A stretch of 64,000 nt of DNA from Bradyrhizobium sp. CB1717 (GCF_029714325.1 NZ_CP121666.1:5828001-5892000); one strand, 5' to 3'. Positions 1-9,185 are shown, numbered from the stretch's first letter. The notes: a model not told the origin generated them from the letters alone. Program-made: numbers and translations.

Positions 1-891
1 GTAGTTGCGCCCGGCGACGTTTGCGTCCTGGAACAGGCCGCCGGTGCGCACCGAGAAGGTCGGGTCGACCACCTGGTTGACGTCGAGCGTGACGCGCTTG
101 GTCCGGTCGGTGCCGAACTCGGTATCCATGCGCTGGAAGTTGCGGTCGCCGGCCTGCTTGGTGACGATGTTGATGGCGCCGCCGGCGGTGCCGCGGCCGG
201 CATAGGAGGATGCCGGACCGCGCAGAATCTCGATCTGCTCGGTGAAGAAGTTCTCGCGGATGGAGACCGCGGGATCGCGGATGCCGTCGATGAAGACGTC
301 GTTGCGCGCGTCGAAGCCGCGGATGAAGAAGCGGTCGCCGAACGCGTTGCCGCCTTCACCCGAGCCGAGCGTCACGCCGGCGGTCGAGCGCCCGATCTCC
401 TTCAGCGTCGTGGCGTTCTTGTCCTCGAGCACTTCCTTGCTGAGCACCGTGATGGACTTGGGCGTGTTCAGCATCTTCTCGGGAAATTTGCCCGAAGCCT
501 GGACGTGGTCGACCTTGTAGGGCGCGGCCGGATCGGAATAGGGATTGCGGTCCACTTCACCGGCCGGTGCCGCGGGAGCAGCCTGCTGGGACGCCTGCTG
601 CCGCTGCGCGGCGCGGCGAAGCGCGTTGCGCGCGCGGATCTGATCAGGTGTCGGCTTCGACGCCGTCGGACGCGGACGCTGCACCGGAGCATCGACCGTC
701 ACCGGCGGCAGGTTCGACTGCTGCGCCTCCGCGCCGCTCGAGACCGACGCCACCGCGATCAAGCTCGCGACGGCCGAGACCTTCTTGCCGGAAATGCCCG
801 AAGACTTTTCATCCACCGGATCGAATGCTGCCACCGAACGCAACGATTTCGGTGCGACCACCTGCCCCATTACAACACGCCCCATCTTCAT
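1..891 (-). CDS. TonB-dependent siderophore receptor, N-terminal part
   Basis: Outer-membrane receptor for energised uptake of a ferric siderophore. Only the first 297 codons are present; the beta-barrel lies beyond the left edge. The reverse strand starts MKMGRVVMG, has an alanine/serine-rich export-like segment ending near SSGAEAQ, then NLPPVTVDAP, which resembles a TonB box. A proline/alanine/glutamine-rich spacer leads into the plug domain (about residues 135-297), with FFIRGFDARN, VFIDGIRD and EILRGPASSYAGRG followed by GGAINIV, classic plug motifs of the FhuE/Fiu/FecA-like family. In-frame ATGs also lie at 885 and 870. Iron-box-like motifs upstream suggest iron control. The exact siderophore cannot be told. 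Confidence 0.9.
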   Translation of the reverse strand, partial: MKMGRVVMGQVVAPKSLRSVAAFDPVDEKSSGISGKKVSAVASLIAVASVSSGAEAQQSNLPPVTVDAPVQRPRPTASKPTPDQIRARNALRRAAQRQQASQQAAPAAPAGEVDRNPYSDPAAPYKVDHVQASGKFPEKMLNTPKSITVLSKEVLEDKNATTLKEIGRSTAGVTLGSGEGGNAFGDRFFIRGFDARNDVFIDGIRDPAVSIRENFFTEQIEILRGPASSYAGRGTAGGAINIVTKQAGDRNFQRMDTEFGTDRTKRVTLDVNQVVDPTFSVRTGGLFQDANVAGRNY

Positions 892-1000
892 GTTCGCTCA
901 CTCACTTCGACGAGCGATTGGGCTGTTGGTATCGGCGGCAAAATAGTGGGTCAATGCGCGCAAGCCGCGAGAACCCTTGAATAAGTCCAGATCAAAACGA

Positions 1001-1052
1001 TTCTAAACTGAAGTTTGAAACGGTTCTAAAGTTAGATTGGACTCATTCTAAA
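1001..1052 (-). promoter_or_regulatory. Cluster of Irr/ICE-like iron boxes upstream of the TonB receptor
   Basis: Three copies of TTCTAAA lie at 1001-1007, 1024-1030 and 1046-1052, spaced 23 and 22 bp, about two helical turns. The middle one completes TTTGAAACGGTTCTAAA at 1014-1030, which matches the bradyrhizobial iron control element TTTAGAACNNTTCTAAA (remembered consensus) at all but two defined positions. The cluster is 110-162 bp upstream of the receptor start. Binding by Irr or a Fur-family protein is inferred. Confidence 0.6.
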
Positions 1053-1097
1053 GCGCGCGCGAAAAATACCGCGAAATCAGCGGTGGCGCTCACAGCA

Positions 1098-1337
1098 TCA
1101 ATCGCTGCTCGGCGGCTTCATCAGCGAGAACAATTCGTCGACGGTCTTCTGCGCGACGGCGCGCACACGATCGGTGCTGTCCATGCCGGCGATGTTGACG
1201 CCATTGACCACGGCCTTGATCTCGTCGCGGAAGTCCGTGAGGAAGCGCAAGGGATCGCGCTGCTCGTTGGCAACGCGCGCAATCAATCCCGTGATCAGAA
1301 TCTGGCACGCGATCAGCTTGCCATTCAGCTCGTCCAT
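1098..1337 (-). CDS. Small hypothetical protein (79 aa)
   Basis: Unknown 79-residue protein beginning MDELNGKLIACQ. The ATG at 1337 is preferred over the longer frame because GGGGAG precedes it with normal spacing. It looks cytoplasmic and helical: a hydrophobic N-terminal stretch (LIACQILITGLIARVAN) is followed by a charged helix (RDPLRFLTDFRDEIKAVVNG) and a tail ending MKPPSSD. No known domain is recognised. It is on the same strand as, and upstream of, the TonB receptor, with its own ICE-like motif upstream, so iron-linked expression is possible but not shown. Confidence 0.6.
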   Translation of the reverse strand: MDELNGKLIACQILITGLIARVANEQRDPLRFLTDFRDEIKAVVNGVNIAGMDSTDRVRAVAQKTVDELFSLMKPPSSD

Positions 1338-1411
1338 CCTGTGCTCCCCTTGTGGCGGCGCCGATATGGACGATGCCGATTCTCCTGACAATCGAAACGC
1401 GGCCGGCGCAA

Positions 1412-1428
1412 TTTAGAACCGTTCTTGC
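1412..1428. promoter_or_regulatory. ICE-like motif in the 1338-1724 intergenic region
   Basis: TTTAGAACCGTTCT matches the left arm and the first half of the right arm of the iron control element TTTAGAACNNTTCTAAA; the last three bases differ. It lies 75 bp upstream of the 79-aa protein (minus strand) and about 300 bp upstream of the RND adaptor (plus strand). Nothing else definite was seen in 1338-1724. Confidence 0.4.
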
Positions 1429-1724
1429 AAAGCGCGCATCCCACGGCCTGACCAAGATGCTTCGCCAGTTCCGCCGCGCTCGCAACATCCTCCGCGAGCA
1501 TTGCCTCATTTCTACTCGCTGATCGCTCGCGGCAGGAAAATGCAGCACTGCACACCGGCGCGCCAGTGCGTTGCCTAGGCGGTGCAAAGCTTTCCAATTG
1601 TTTAGATTTCTCACCCGATAGTGCTGTTTACACTGGAACTTGGCGTGTATTATACAAACGCCCTGGAACCCTACGATTGCCCCAAAATTCGTAACCTAGG
1701 GCACAAGAGCCGACACGAGCCGAC

Positions 1725-2897
1725 ATGAAAAAAACACGGCCGATCCTCTGGATTCTGATCCTCGCGGCCGTGGCCTCCGCGGGTTACTATGGTTGGCAGA
1801 AATACGGCTCGCCGGACGCCGGAAAATCCCAGACAGCACAGAAAGGTCCGCCGCGCGCGCCCGCCATTCCCGTGAGCGTGGCGCCGGTCCAGAAGGTCGA
1901 TTTCCCGGTCTATCTGACCGGTCTCGGCACGGTTCAGGGCTTCAACACTGTCCAGGTCCGCACCCGCGTGGACGGCCAGATCGACAAGATCGCCTTCACC
2001 GAAGGCCAGATCGCCAAGGAAGGCGACCTGCTGGCCTCGATCGACCCCCGCCCCTATCAAGCCACGCTCGACCAGGCCAAGGCCAAGAAGGCGCAGGACG
2101 AGGCTAGCCTGGCCAATGCCAATCTCGAGCTCCAGCGCGCCATGAAGCTCGGCGAATTCGCCACCGCGCAGCGGGTCGACACCCAGCGTTCCACCGTCGC
2201 CCAGCTCACCGCCCAGATCGCCGCCGACGAAGCCGCGATCGCCAACGCCCAGACCCAGCTGGACTACACCCAGGTCAAGGCGCCGATCACCGGCGTCGCC
2301 GGCCTGCGCCAGGTCGACGTCGGCAACATCGTGAACGCCTCGACACAGACCGGCATCGTCACGATCACGCAGGTCGAGCCGATCTCGGTGATCTTCACCG
2401 CGCCGGAAGACCAGCTTCCCTACATCAGCGAAGGCCAGAAGGCCGGCGCGCTCAAGGTGATCGCTTTCACCACCGACGGCAAGAAGACGCTGGCCGAGGG
2501 TAAGCTCGCGGTCATCAACAACCAGGTCGACACCACCAGCGGGACTATTCGGCTCAAGGCGGTGTTCGACAACAAGGACCACACGCTGTGGCCCGGGCAG
2601 TCGGTCTCGACCCGCCTTCTGGTGCGGACGCTGAAGGATGCGACCGTGGTTCCGGATGACGCGGTCCAGCATTCCACCAACGGCCTCTACGCATACACCG
2701 TCAATCAGGACAACAAGGCCGAAGTGCACAAGATCAAGGTCAGCTACGCCATCGACGGCCGTTCGGTTGTCGACGAAGGGCTCACGCCCGGGCAGCAGGT
2801 GATCACTGGCGGTCAATTCAAGGTGCAGCCCGGAAGCCTCGTCTCGACGGCGGTGGCAAGTTCGGATCCGGCGCAGAACAAGGTACGACGGGAATGA
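1725..2897 (+). CDS. mdtA: RND efflux periplasmic adaptor (MdtA-like, HlyD family)
   Basis: Membrane-fusion subunit (390 aa) joining an inner-membrane RND pump to an outer-membrane channel. It starts MKKTRPILWILILAAV, a single N-terminal anchor or signal. The barrel-sandwich/lipoyl half is at about 65-100 (VRTRVDGQIDKIAFTEGQ), followed by a helical hairpin rich in Ala/Gln, the second lipoyl half (VKAPITGVAGLRQVDVGN), a beta-barrel (GTIRLKAVFDN, LWPGQSVSTRLLV) and a membrane-proximal end. Length fits the family. Its stop overlaps the permease start by 4 bp, so the two are translationally coupled. The substrate is not predictable; Mdt is a family name only. Confidence 0.9.
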   Translation: MKKTRPILWILILAAVASAGYYGWQKYGSPDAGKSQTAQKGPPRAPAIPVSVAPVQKVDFPVYLTGLGTVQGFNTVQVRTRVDGQIDKIAFTEGQIAKEGDLLASIDPRPYQATLDQAKAKKAQDEASLANANLELQRAMKLGEFATAQRVDTQRSTVAQLTAQIAADEAAIANAQTQLDYTQVKAPITGVAGLRQVDVGNIVNASTQTGIVTITQVEPISVIFTAPEDQLPYISEGQKAGALKVIAFTTDGKKTLAEGKLAVINNQVDTTSGTIRLKAVFDNKDHTLWPGQSVSTRLLVRTLKDATVVPDDAVQHSTNGLYAYTVNQDNKAEVHKIKVSYAIDGRSVVDEGLTPGQQVITGGQFKVQPGSLVSTAVASSDPAQNKVRRE

Positions 2898-5800
2898 CCG
2901 AGGGCGGGATTTCGGCACCTTTCATCCGTTATCCCATCGGCACTTCGTTGCTGATGGCCGGCATCCTCTTCGTCGGTCTCGTCGCCTATCCCCTGCTGCC
3001 GGTCGCGCCGCTGCCGCAGGTGGACTTCCCGACCATCCAGATCACCGCCAATCTGCCGGGCGGCAGCCCCGAGACGATGGCCTCGTCGGTGGCCCAGCCG
3101 CTGGAGCGCCAGTTCGCCCAGATCCCCGGCATCGCCCAGATGACCTCGACGAGTTATCTCGGCACCGCGTCGATCACCATCCAGTTCGATCTCAACCGCA
3201 GCATCGACGGCGCCGCCAACGACGTGCAGGGCGCCATCAACGCCGCCAGCGGCCAGTTGCCGAAGAACCTGCCCTCGCCGCCGACCTACCGCAAGGTCAA
3301 CCCGGCCGATTCGCCGATCCTGCTGCTGTCGGCGACCTCGGAGACACTGCCCCTGACCAGCGTCAGCGACGCGGTCGACGCCCAGCTCGCCCAGCAGATC
3401 AGCCAGCTCTCGGGCGTGGCGCAGGTCTTCATCGGCGGCCAGCAGAAGCCTTCCATCCGCATCCAGGTCGATCCGGCGAAGCTCGTCGCCAAGGGCCTGT
3501 CGATGGAGGACGTGCGCAGTCAGATCGCGATCACCACGGTCGACAGCCCCAAGGGCAATATCGACGGCGAGAAGCGCGCCTATACCATCTACGCCAACGA
3601 CCAGCTGACCCAGTCCAAGGACTGGAACGACGTCATCATCGCCTATCGTAACGGCGGCCCATTGCGCATCCGCGACATTGGCCAGGCGGTCAGCGGCGCC
3701 GAAGACGCCAAGCAGGCGGCCTGGGCCAACGGCAAGCGCGGCGTATTCCTGGTGATCTTCAAGCAGCCGGGCGCCAACGTCATCGAGACGGTCGACAGGA
3801 TCAAGGCGACCCTGCCCCGTCTCGTGGCCGCGATCCCGCCCGCGATCAAGATCGAGCTCATCAGCGACCGCACCACCACCATCCGCGCCGCAGTCGAGGA
3901 CGTTCAGTTCACCCTGCTGCTGACCATCGCCCTCGTGGTCATGGTCATCTTCATCTTCCTGCGCAGCTTCTGGGCCACCGTCATCCCCACCGTCACGGTT
4001 CCACTGGCGCTGTTGGGCGCGTGCGCCTTGATGTGGGTCGTCGGCTATTCGCTCGACAATCTGTCGCTGATGGCGCTCACCATCGCGGTCGGCTTCGTCG
4101 TCGACGACGCCATCGTGATGCTCGAGAACATCACGCGCTATATCGAGGAAGGCGAATCGCCGATGGCGGCGGCCTTCCGCGGTTCCAAGGAGATCGGCTT
4201 CACCATCGTGTCGATCAGCATCTCGCTGGTCGCCGTGCTGATCCCGCTGCTGCTGATGGGCGGCATCATCGGCCGCCTGTTCCGCGAATTCGCGGTCGTG
4301 CTGGCGATGACGATTTTCGTCTCGATGTTCGTGTCGCTGACCCTGACGCCGATGATGGCCTCGCGCTTCCTGCGCGCCCATGGCGAGGTGCAGCACGGCC
4401 GCTTCTATCAATGGAGCGAGCGCGCCTTCAATTCGATGCTGCGCGGCTACGAATACGTGCTCGATCATGCCCTCGCCTGGCGGCGCACCACACTCGCGAT
4501 CTTCTTCGCCACGCTTGGCCTGTCGATCTACCTGTTCGTGCTGATCCCGAAGGGCTTCTTCCCGCAGCAGGACGTCGGCCTGATCACCGCGACCTCGGAA
4601 GCCTCGCAGGACATCTCGTTCAAGGAGATGGTCAGGCGCCAGGAACAGCTCGGCAAGATCATCCTCGCCGATCCCGACGTTGCCAGCGTTGCCATGTCGG
4701 TCGGCGGCAGCGGCCGCGCCGGCAACAACGGCAACATATTCATCACGCTGAAGCCTCGCGACAAACGCGTGGCCTCGGCTCAGCAGATCATCGCGCGGCT
4801 GCGTCCGCAGTTCGACAAGGTCGAGGGGGCCCGGCTCTACATGCAGGCCGCCCAGGACGTCCGCCTCGGCGGCCGGCCGACGCGCACGCAGTTCGAGTTC
4901 ACCTTGCAGGACGCCGACCTCGGCGAGCTGAACGAGTGGGCGCCGAAAATCCTCGCCAAGATGCAGACGCTGCCGGAGCTGCGCGACGTCGCCACCGACC
5001 AGCAGACGCAGGGCACCACGGTCCAGCTCAAGATCAACCGCGACACCGCATCGCGCTACGGCATCCAGCCGCAGCTGATCGACGACACGCTGTATGACGC
5101 CTTCGGACAGCGGCAGGTCACGCAGTATTTCACCCAGCTCAACACCTACAAGGTGATCCTGGAGATCCTGCCGGAGATGCAGGGCAATCTCGACAGCCTG
5201 AACAAGCTCTATCTGAAATCGCCGCTGACCGGCGACCAGGTGCCGCTGTCGACCTTTGCGACCTGGTCCACCGATCCGGTCCGCCCGCTCTCGATCAGCC
5301 ACCAGGGCCAGTTCCCGGCGATCACGATCAGCTTCAACCTCGCGCAAGGCACCGCACTGGGTCAAGCCACCGAAGCCGTGCAGCGGGCGATGGCCGAGCT
5401 CGGCGCACCGCCGACGCTGAATTCGAGCTTCCAGGGCACCGCGCAGGCGTTCCAGCAGTCGCTCGGCACCGTGCCGCTCCTGATCCTCGCAGCCCTCGTC
5501 GTGGTCTATCTGATCCTCGGCATCCTCTACGAGAGCTACATCCATCCGATCACGATTCTGTCGACCCTGCCCTCGGCCGGCGTCGGCGCGCTCGCGATCC
5601 TGATGGCGGCCGGCTTCGACTTCAGCCTGATCGCGCTGATCGGCATCATCCTCTTGATCGGCATCGTGAAGAAGAACGGCATCATGATGGTCGACTTCGC
5701 GATTGCCGCCGAACGCGACGAGCACAAGACGCCGGCGGAATCGATCCGCCAGGCCGCGCTGTTGCGCTTCCGCCCGATCATGATGACGACGATGGCGGCC

Positions 5801-6040
5801 CTGCTCGGCGGCGTGCCCTTGATGCTCGGCCACGGCACCGGCGCCGAGATCCGCCAGCCGCTCGGCTACGCCATGGTCGGCGGCCTGATCGTCAGCCAGG
5901 CGTTGACGCTGTTCACCACCCCGGTGGTCTATCTCTATCTCGATGAGCTCAACAACTGGTTCTCGGGCTGGGGCCGTACGGGTGACGGCGAAGGCCACGA
6001 GACGCAAGAGCACGGCAGCGTCAAGCAAGCCGCCGAGTAA
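2894..6040 (+). CDS. mdtB: RND efflux permease (MdtB/MdtC-like, HAE1 family)
   Basis: Proton-driven inner-membrane drug exporter of 1,048 aa, the usual full length. It begins with cytoplasmic FIRYPIGTSLLMAGI, then TM1. Two large periplasmic porter loops flank the TM4-TM6 block carrying VGFVVDDAIVMLENITRYIE, whose paired Asp residues are the proton-relay site. The second half repeats the layout (LLIGIVKKNGIMMVDFAI in TM10). RPIMMTTMAALLGGVPLMLG is the conserved end of TM11. It is coupled to the adaptor upstream. No outer-membrane TolC-like factor is adjacent, so it probably borrows one from elsewhere. Confidence 0.93.
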   Translation: MTEGGISAPFIRYPIGTSLLMAGILFVGLVAYPLLPVAPLPQVDFPTIQITANLPGGSPETMASSVAQPLERQFAQIPGIAQMTSTSYLGTASITIQFDLNRSIDGAANDVQGAINAASGQLPKNLPSPPTYRKVNPADSPILLLSATSETLPLTSVSDAVDAQLAQQISQLSGVAQVFIGGQQKPSIRIQVDPAKLVAKGLSMEDVRSQIAITTVDSPKGNIDGEKRAYTIYANDQLTQSKDWNDVIIAYRNGGPLRIRDIGQAVSGAEDAKQAAWANGKRGVFLVIFKQPGANVIETVDRIKATLPRLVAAIPPAIKIELISDRTTTIRAAVEDVQFTLLLTIALVVMVIFIFLRSFWATVIPTVTVPLALLGACALMWVVGYSLDNLSLMALTIAVGFVVDDAIVMLENITRYIEEGESPMAAAFRGSKEIGFTIVSISISLVAVLIPLLLMGGIIGRLFREFAVVLAMTIFVSMFVSLTLTPMMASRFLRAHGEVQHGRFYQWSERAFNSMLRGYEYVLDHALAWRRTTLAIFFATLGLSIYLFVLIPKGFFPQQDVGLITATSEASQDISFKEMVRRQEQLGKIILADPDVASVAMSVGGSGRAGNNGNIFITLKPRDKRVASAQQIIARLRPQFDKVEGARLYMQAAQDVRLGGRPTRTQFEFTLQDADLGELNEWAPKILAKMQTLPELRDVATDQQTQGTTVQLKINRDTASRYGIQPQLIDDTLYDAFGQRQVTQYFTQLNTYKVILEILPEMQGNLDSLNKLYLKSPLTGDQVPLSTFATWSTDPVRPLSISHQGQFPAITISFNLAQGTALGQATEAVQRAMAELGAPPTLNSSFQGTAQAFQQSLGTVPLLILAALVVVYLILGILYESYIHPITILSTLPSAGVGALAILMAAGFDFSLIALIGIILLIGIVKKNGIMMVDFAIAAERDEHKTPAESIRQAALLRFRPIMMTTMAALLGGVPLMLGHGTGAEIRQPLGYAMVGGLIVSQALTLFTTPVVYLYLDELNNWFSGWGRTGDGEGHETQEHGSVKQAAE

Positions 6041-6104
6041 GCTTGCGCCGCGGCTCCCGCGACGCTACAGCGAGACCCCCGGTTCACGCCAACGCGGTTT
6101 CGCC

Positions 6105-6668
6105 ATGCCCATGCAATCCAGACTTGTCGCCCTCGCCGCTGCCCTCCTGTTGTCGACGGGCGCCGCGCATGCCCAGCAGGGCGCCAAGAAGAACGCAGCG
6201 CCTGCCCCGGCCGCGCAGCCCTCGCCTGCGCCAACGCAGCCGCAGGCTGACGGTGCGCAGCAGGCGGGATGGGTCGTCCGCTGCACCAGCGTCAGCCGCG
6301 ATGCGCCGCTGGAATGCGCGATGGAGCAGAACGCGGTGCTGACCAAGACCGGCCAGACCGTCATCCTGATCAACATCCGCATCGCGCCCGACACCCGCAC
6401 GCCGATCGCGCTGCTGCAATTGCCGCTCGGCCTCAACTTGCCGGTCGGCGCCAAGCTCCAGGTCGACGAGGGCAAGACGGTCGACCTCCAGATCCAGACC
6501 TGCGAGAACCGCGGCTGCTACGCCTCGACGCCGATCGCGGCCGACATGCTCGCAGCCTTGCGGTCGGGCAAGCAGCTCAAGGTCTCCTTCCAGAACATGG
6601 CCAAGGAGACGATCGCGATCCCGATGCCGCTCGGCGATTTCGCTTCGGCCTACGACAAGATCAAGTAG
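6105..6668 (+). CDS. Invasion-associated locus B (IalB) family protein
   Basis: Predicted periplasmic protein of 187 aa. The ATG at 6105 gives a clean signal peptide (MPMQSRLVALAAALLLSTGAAHAQ). A Pro/Ala/Gln-rich linker follows, then the IalB domain from about residue 52: GWVVRCTSVSRDAPLECAM, a beta-rich core and a late Cys pair (QTCENRGC) that probably forms a disulphide. IalB proteins are named from Bartonella, but free-living Hyphomicrobiales carry several copies and their job there is unclear. It lies 64 bp after the RND permease and may be co-transcribed. A long palindromic repeat follows. Confidence 0.85.
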   Translation: MPMQSRLVALAAALLLSTGAAHAQQGAKKNAAPAPAAQPSPAPTQPQADGAQQAGWVVRCTSVSRDAPLECAMEQNAVLTKTGQTVILINIRIAPDTRTPIALLQLPLGLNLPVGAKLQVDEGKTVDLQIQTCENRGCYASTPIAADMLAALRSGKQLKVSFQNMAKETIAIPMPLGDFASAYDKIK

Positions 6669-6712
6669 GGGCTGCTCCCGCTTCCTGTTGGAGTGCACGC
6701 CTCTCTCACCTC

Positions 6713-6791
6713 GTCATTGCGAGCGTCGCGAAGCAATCCAGGAATCTTTCCGCGGAGGCAGTCTGGATTGCTTCGCTACGCTCGCAATGAC
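6713..6791. repeat. Palindromic intergenic repeat (GTCATTGCGAGCG type)
   Basis: Arms of 29 bases at 6713-6741 and 6763-6791 are reverse complements with one mismatch, separated by 21 bases. The GTCATTGCGAGCG...CGCTCGCAATGAC form is typical of dispersed palindromes in Bradyrhizobium-like genomes (from memory). It sits between two convergent genes, where it could end transcription from either side. Confidence 0.8.
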
Positions 6792-6819
6792 AGCGCGGAT
6801 GCAGCGAGGCCCTTCTCTT

Positions 6820-9108
6820 TCACTGCCGCGCCATCTGCGCGTTGCCGACGGCATCGCCGTCGAGCTTCTGGTCGTCGTGCATGGTGACAGTGACGCGCAG
6901 CAGCCGCCCTTCGAATTCGAACGGGGCGTCGTAATGCGAGACCGGGCTGCCGCGGTCGCGGCCGATGTCGAGGCCGGACCACGAGATCAGGGTGTGGAAG
7001 CCCAGCTGGGTCTGGAGCGAACCCGCCGGCTCGCCGTCGATCAGCAGCGTGTATGCGGTGACGCCGGTGCGCGAGCCCTTGGCCGGCGGCTCCCTGCGCA
7101 CGAGACGTTCGACGTGCACGCCAAGCCGGCACGCGCCTGACGGCACCTTGCGGTCCGAACGCACGATCTGGTGACTGCCGCCGATATTGAGGTCGTGCAC
7201 GAGGTGGCCGTCCTTGACGTAGAGGCTGTAGCCTGACGTCGCATCGCCGTGCGAGATCAGCACGCCGTCGGCGCCTTGCTCCTCGATCTCGACATGCGCC
7301 TCGATCGTGTAGCTGCGGCTGCGCACGTCGGGCGCGACATCGGTCGGCACGTGGCCCATGCCGGCATGGAAGACGAAATGGTGGCGCGCACCGTGGAAGC
7401 GAGCCGCGTTCTCGGCAAAGCGCGGCCCGAAGCGATCGTCGAGCGGCAGCACCTTGTGCTTCTCGGCCTCCGCCCACCATGTCGCGATCATCGCTGCCAG
7501 GCGTTCCGGCTCCTTGGTCGCGAGGTCATTGGTCTCGGAGAAGTCTTCGTCGAGATGGAACAGCTCCCATTTGTCGTTCTCGAACGGCGTCCCCGATGGG
7601 TGGAAAGCAGCCGCCTTCCATCCGGCCTGCCAGAGGCCGCGATGGCCGAACATCTCGAAATATTGCGGCGAGCGTTTTGACGGCGCGGACGCATCATTGA
7701 TCGAGCGCGCAAAGCTCTCGCCTTCGAGCGACATCTGCGGGCTGCCGGCGATCTCGCCGGGCGCCTCAATGCCGATCAGTTCGAGCAGTGTCGGCGTAAG
7801 GTCGCAGGCGTGCACGAACTGGTGCCGCAGTTCGCCTTTGCCTGCGATGCGCTTGGGCCAGTTGATGACGAAGGGATCGCGGATGCCGCCGCCATGGGTG
7901 TTCTGCTTGTAGCGCCGCAGCGGCGTGTTCGAGGCCATCGCCCAGCCATGCGGAAAATTGCTGTGGGTATCGGGACCGCCGATATCGTCGATGCGGGCGA
8001 GCTTTTCGGCAATCGGCTCCGGCTTGAAGTTGAACGGCCCCATCGCGTTGACGAAGCCGAGCGGCCCGCCCTCCTGACTCGCGCCATTGTCGGACATCAC
8101 GATGATCACGGTGTTGTCGCGGATGCCGGCGGTCTCCAGGAACGCGACGAGGCGGGCGAGATGCCGGTCGGAATGGTCGAGCATGCCGGCGAACGCCGCC
8201 TGCAGGCGCGTGAAGACGCGGCGCTCGTCGGCCGAATGCTCCTCCCAGGCCTTGACGCCGTCATTACGCGCCGGCATCCGCGTCTCCGGCGGCACCAGCC
8301 CCATTGCCTTCTGGCGCGCGAGCCGCTGCTCGCGCTCGACGTCCCAGCCATGCGCGAAGGCAGCGTCGTAGCTCCTGATGATATCGGCCGGCGCCTGATG
8401 CGGCGCGTGACACGCGCCGAGCGCGACCCAGGTGAGCCAGGGAATCTCCGGCCGGTCGGCATGGTGATCGCCGATGAAGCGGATGGCCTGGTCGATCAGA
8501 TCCTCGGTCAGATGATAGCCGTCGGCATAGGTGCCGGGCGGATCAATATGCGTGTTGTCGGAGACGAGCTCGGGCGCATACTGGTCGGTCTCGGCATCGA
8601 GGAAGCCGTAGAAGCGATCGAAGCCGCGGCCCAAAGGCCAGCCGTCGAACGGGCCGGTGGCGCCACTCTCGGTCAGCGGCGTGACGTGCCATTTGCCGAC
8701 CATGTAGTTGCGGTAGCCGTGCACGCGCAGCATCTCGGCGAGCGTTCCCGCCTCGCGCGCGATCTTGCCGCGATAGCCGGGATAACCTGAATCGAAATTG
8801 GCGAGACAGCCGACGCCGACCGAATGGTGGTTGCGCCCCGTGAGCAGCGCGGCGCGCGTGGTCGAGCACATCGCGGTGGTGTGGAAGCCGGAATAGCGCA
8901 GGCCTTCCGCGGCGAGCCTGTCGATGGTCGGCGTGGTGATCGCCGAGCCGTAGCAGCCGAAATCGGAGAAGCCGACGTCGTCGAACAGCACCACCAGGAT
9001 GTTCGGCGCGCCCTCGGGCGGCTTCACGGCCTCCGGCCACCAGGGTTTCGAGTCCGCAACCGTCTTGCCGACGGTGCCGCGGAACGGCGTGCCGCTGCCT
9101 GCGCTCAT
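6820..9108 (-). CDS. Arylsulfatase (long sulfatase-family hydrolase)
   Basis: Alkaline-phosphatase-superfamily sulfatase of 762 aa that hydrolyses sulfate esters. The metal site starts at NILVVLFDDVGFSDFG (paired Asp near 43-44). The formylglycine site is MCSTTRAALLTGRNHHS with Cys81, so the core is C-x-T-x-R rather than the textbook C-x-P/A-x-R; I recall CSTTR versions in long actinobacterial and rhizobial sulfatases. VGKWHV, VIIVMSDNGAS and GGIRDPFVINWP are further conserved blocks. The last 200 residues form a beta-rich C-terminal extension. No export signal is evident. A TetR gene diverges across 95 bp. Confidence 0.9.
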   Translation of the reverse strand: MSAGSGTPFRGTVGKTVADSKPWWPEAVKPPEGAPNILVVLFDDVGFSDFGCYGSAITTPTIDRLAAEGLRYSGFHTTAMCSTTRAALLTGRNHHSVGVGCLANFDSGYPGYRGKIAREAGTLAEMLRVHGYRNYMVGKWHVTPLTESGATGPFDGWPLGRGFDRFYGFLDAETDQYAPELVSDNTHIDPPGTYADGYHLTEDLIDQAIRFIGDHHADRPEIPWLTWVALGACHAPHQAPADIIRSYDAAFAHGWDVEREQRLARQKAMGLVPPETRMPARNDGVKAWEEHSADERRVFTRLQAAFAGMLDHSDRHLARLVAFLETAGIRDNTVIIVMSDNGASQEGGPLGFVNAMGPFNFKPEPIAEKLARIDDIGGPDTHSNFPHGWAMASNTPLRRYKQNTHGGGIRDPFVINWPKRIAGKGELRHQFVHACDLTPTLLELIGIEAPGEIAGSPQMSLEGESFARSINDASAPSKRSPQYFEMFGHRGLWQAGWKAAAFHPSGTPFENDKWELFHLDEDFSETNDLATKEPERLAAMIATWWAEAEKHKVLPLDDRFGPRFAENAARFHGARHHFVFHAGMGHVPTDVAPDVRSRSYTIEAHVEIEEQGADGVLISHGDATSGYSLYVKDGHLVHDLNIGGSHQIVRSDRKVPSGACRLGVHVERLVRREPPAKGSRTGVTAYTLLIDGEPAGSLQTQLGFHTLISWSGLDIGRDRGSPVSHYDAPFEFEGRLLRVTVTMHDDQKLDGDAVGNAQMARQ

Positions 9109-9171
9109 CTCACCCTCCCTGTTTTAGCCGGCGATGAGGCGGTTGACCCGCGGCTCCCCCCAACCTAAATT

Positions 9172-9185
9172 ATAATTAGAATTAT
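9172..9185. promoter_or_regulatory. AT-rich palindromic operator candidate
   Basis: ATAATTAGAATTAT is a perfect inverted repeat (6-bp arms, 2-bp spacer) inside an unusually AT-rich tract, between the sulfatase start (9108) and the TetR start (9204). It ends 18 bp before the TetR ATG. Its position fits autoregulation and co-control of the sulfatase by the TetR protein; this is inference. Confidence 0.5.

Noticed and set aside
2813..6028. A very long open frame on the minus strand opposite the RND permease
   Set aside because: Its product is made mostly of Arg, Asp, Glu, His and Gly, typical of antisense reading of GC-rich genes; the plus strand has a full, motif-complete permease.
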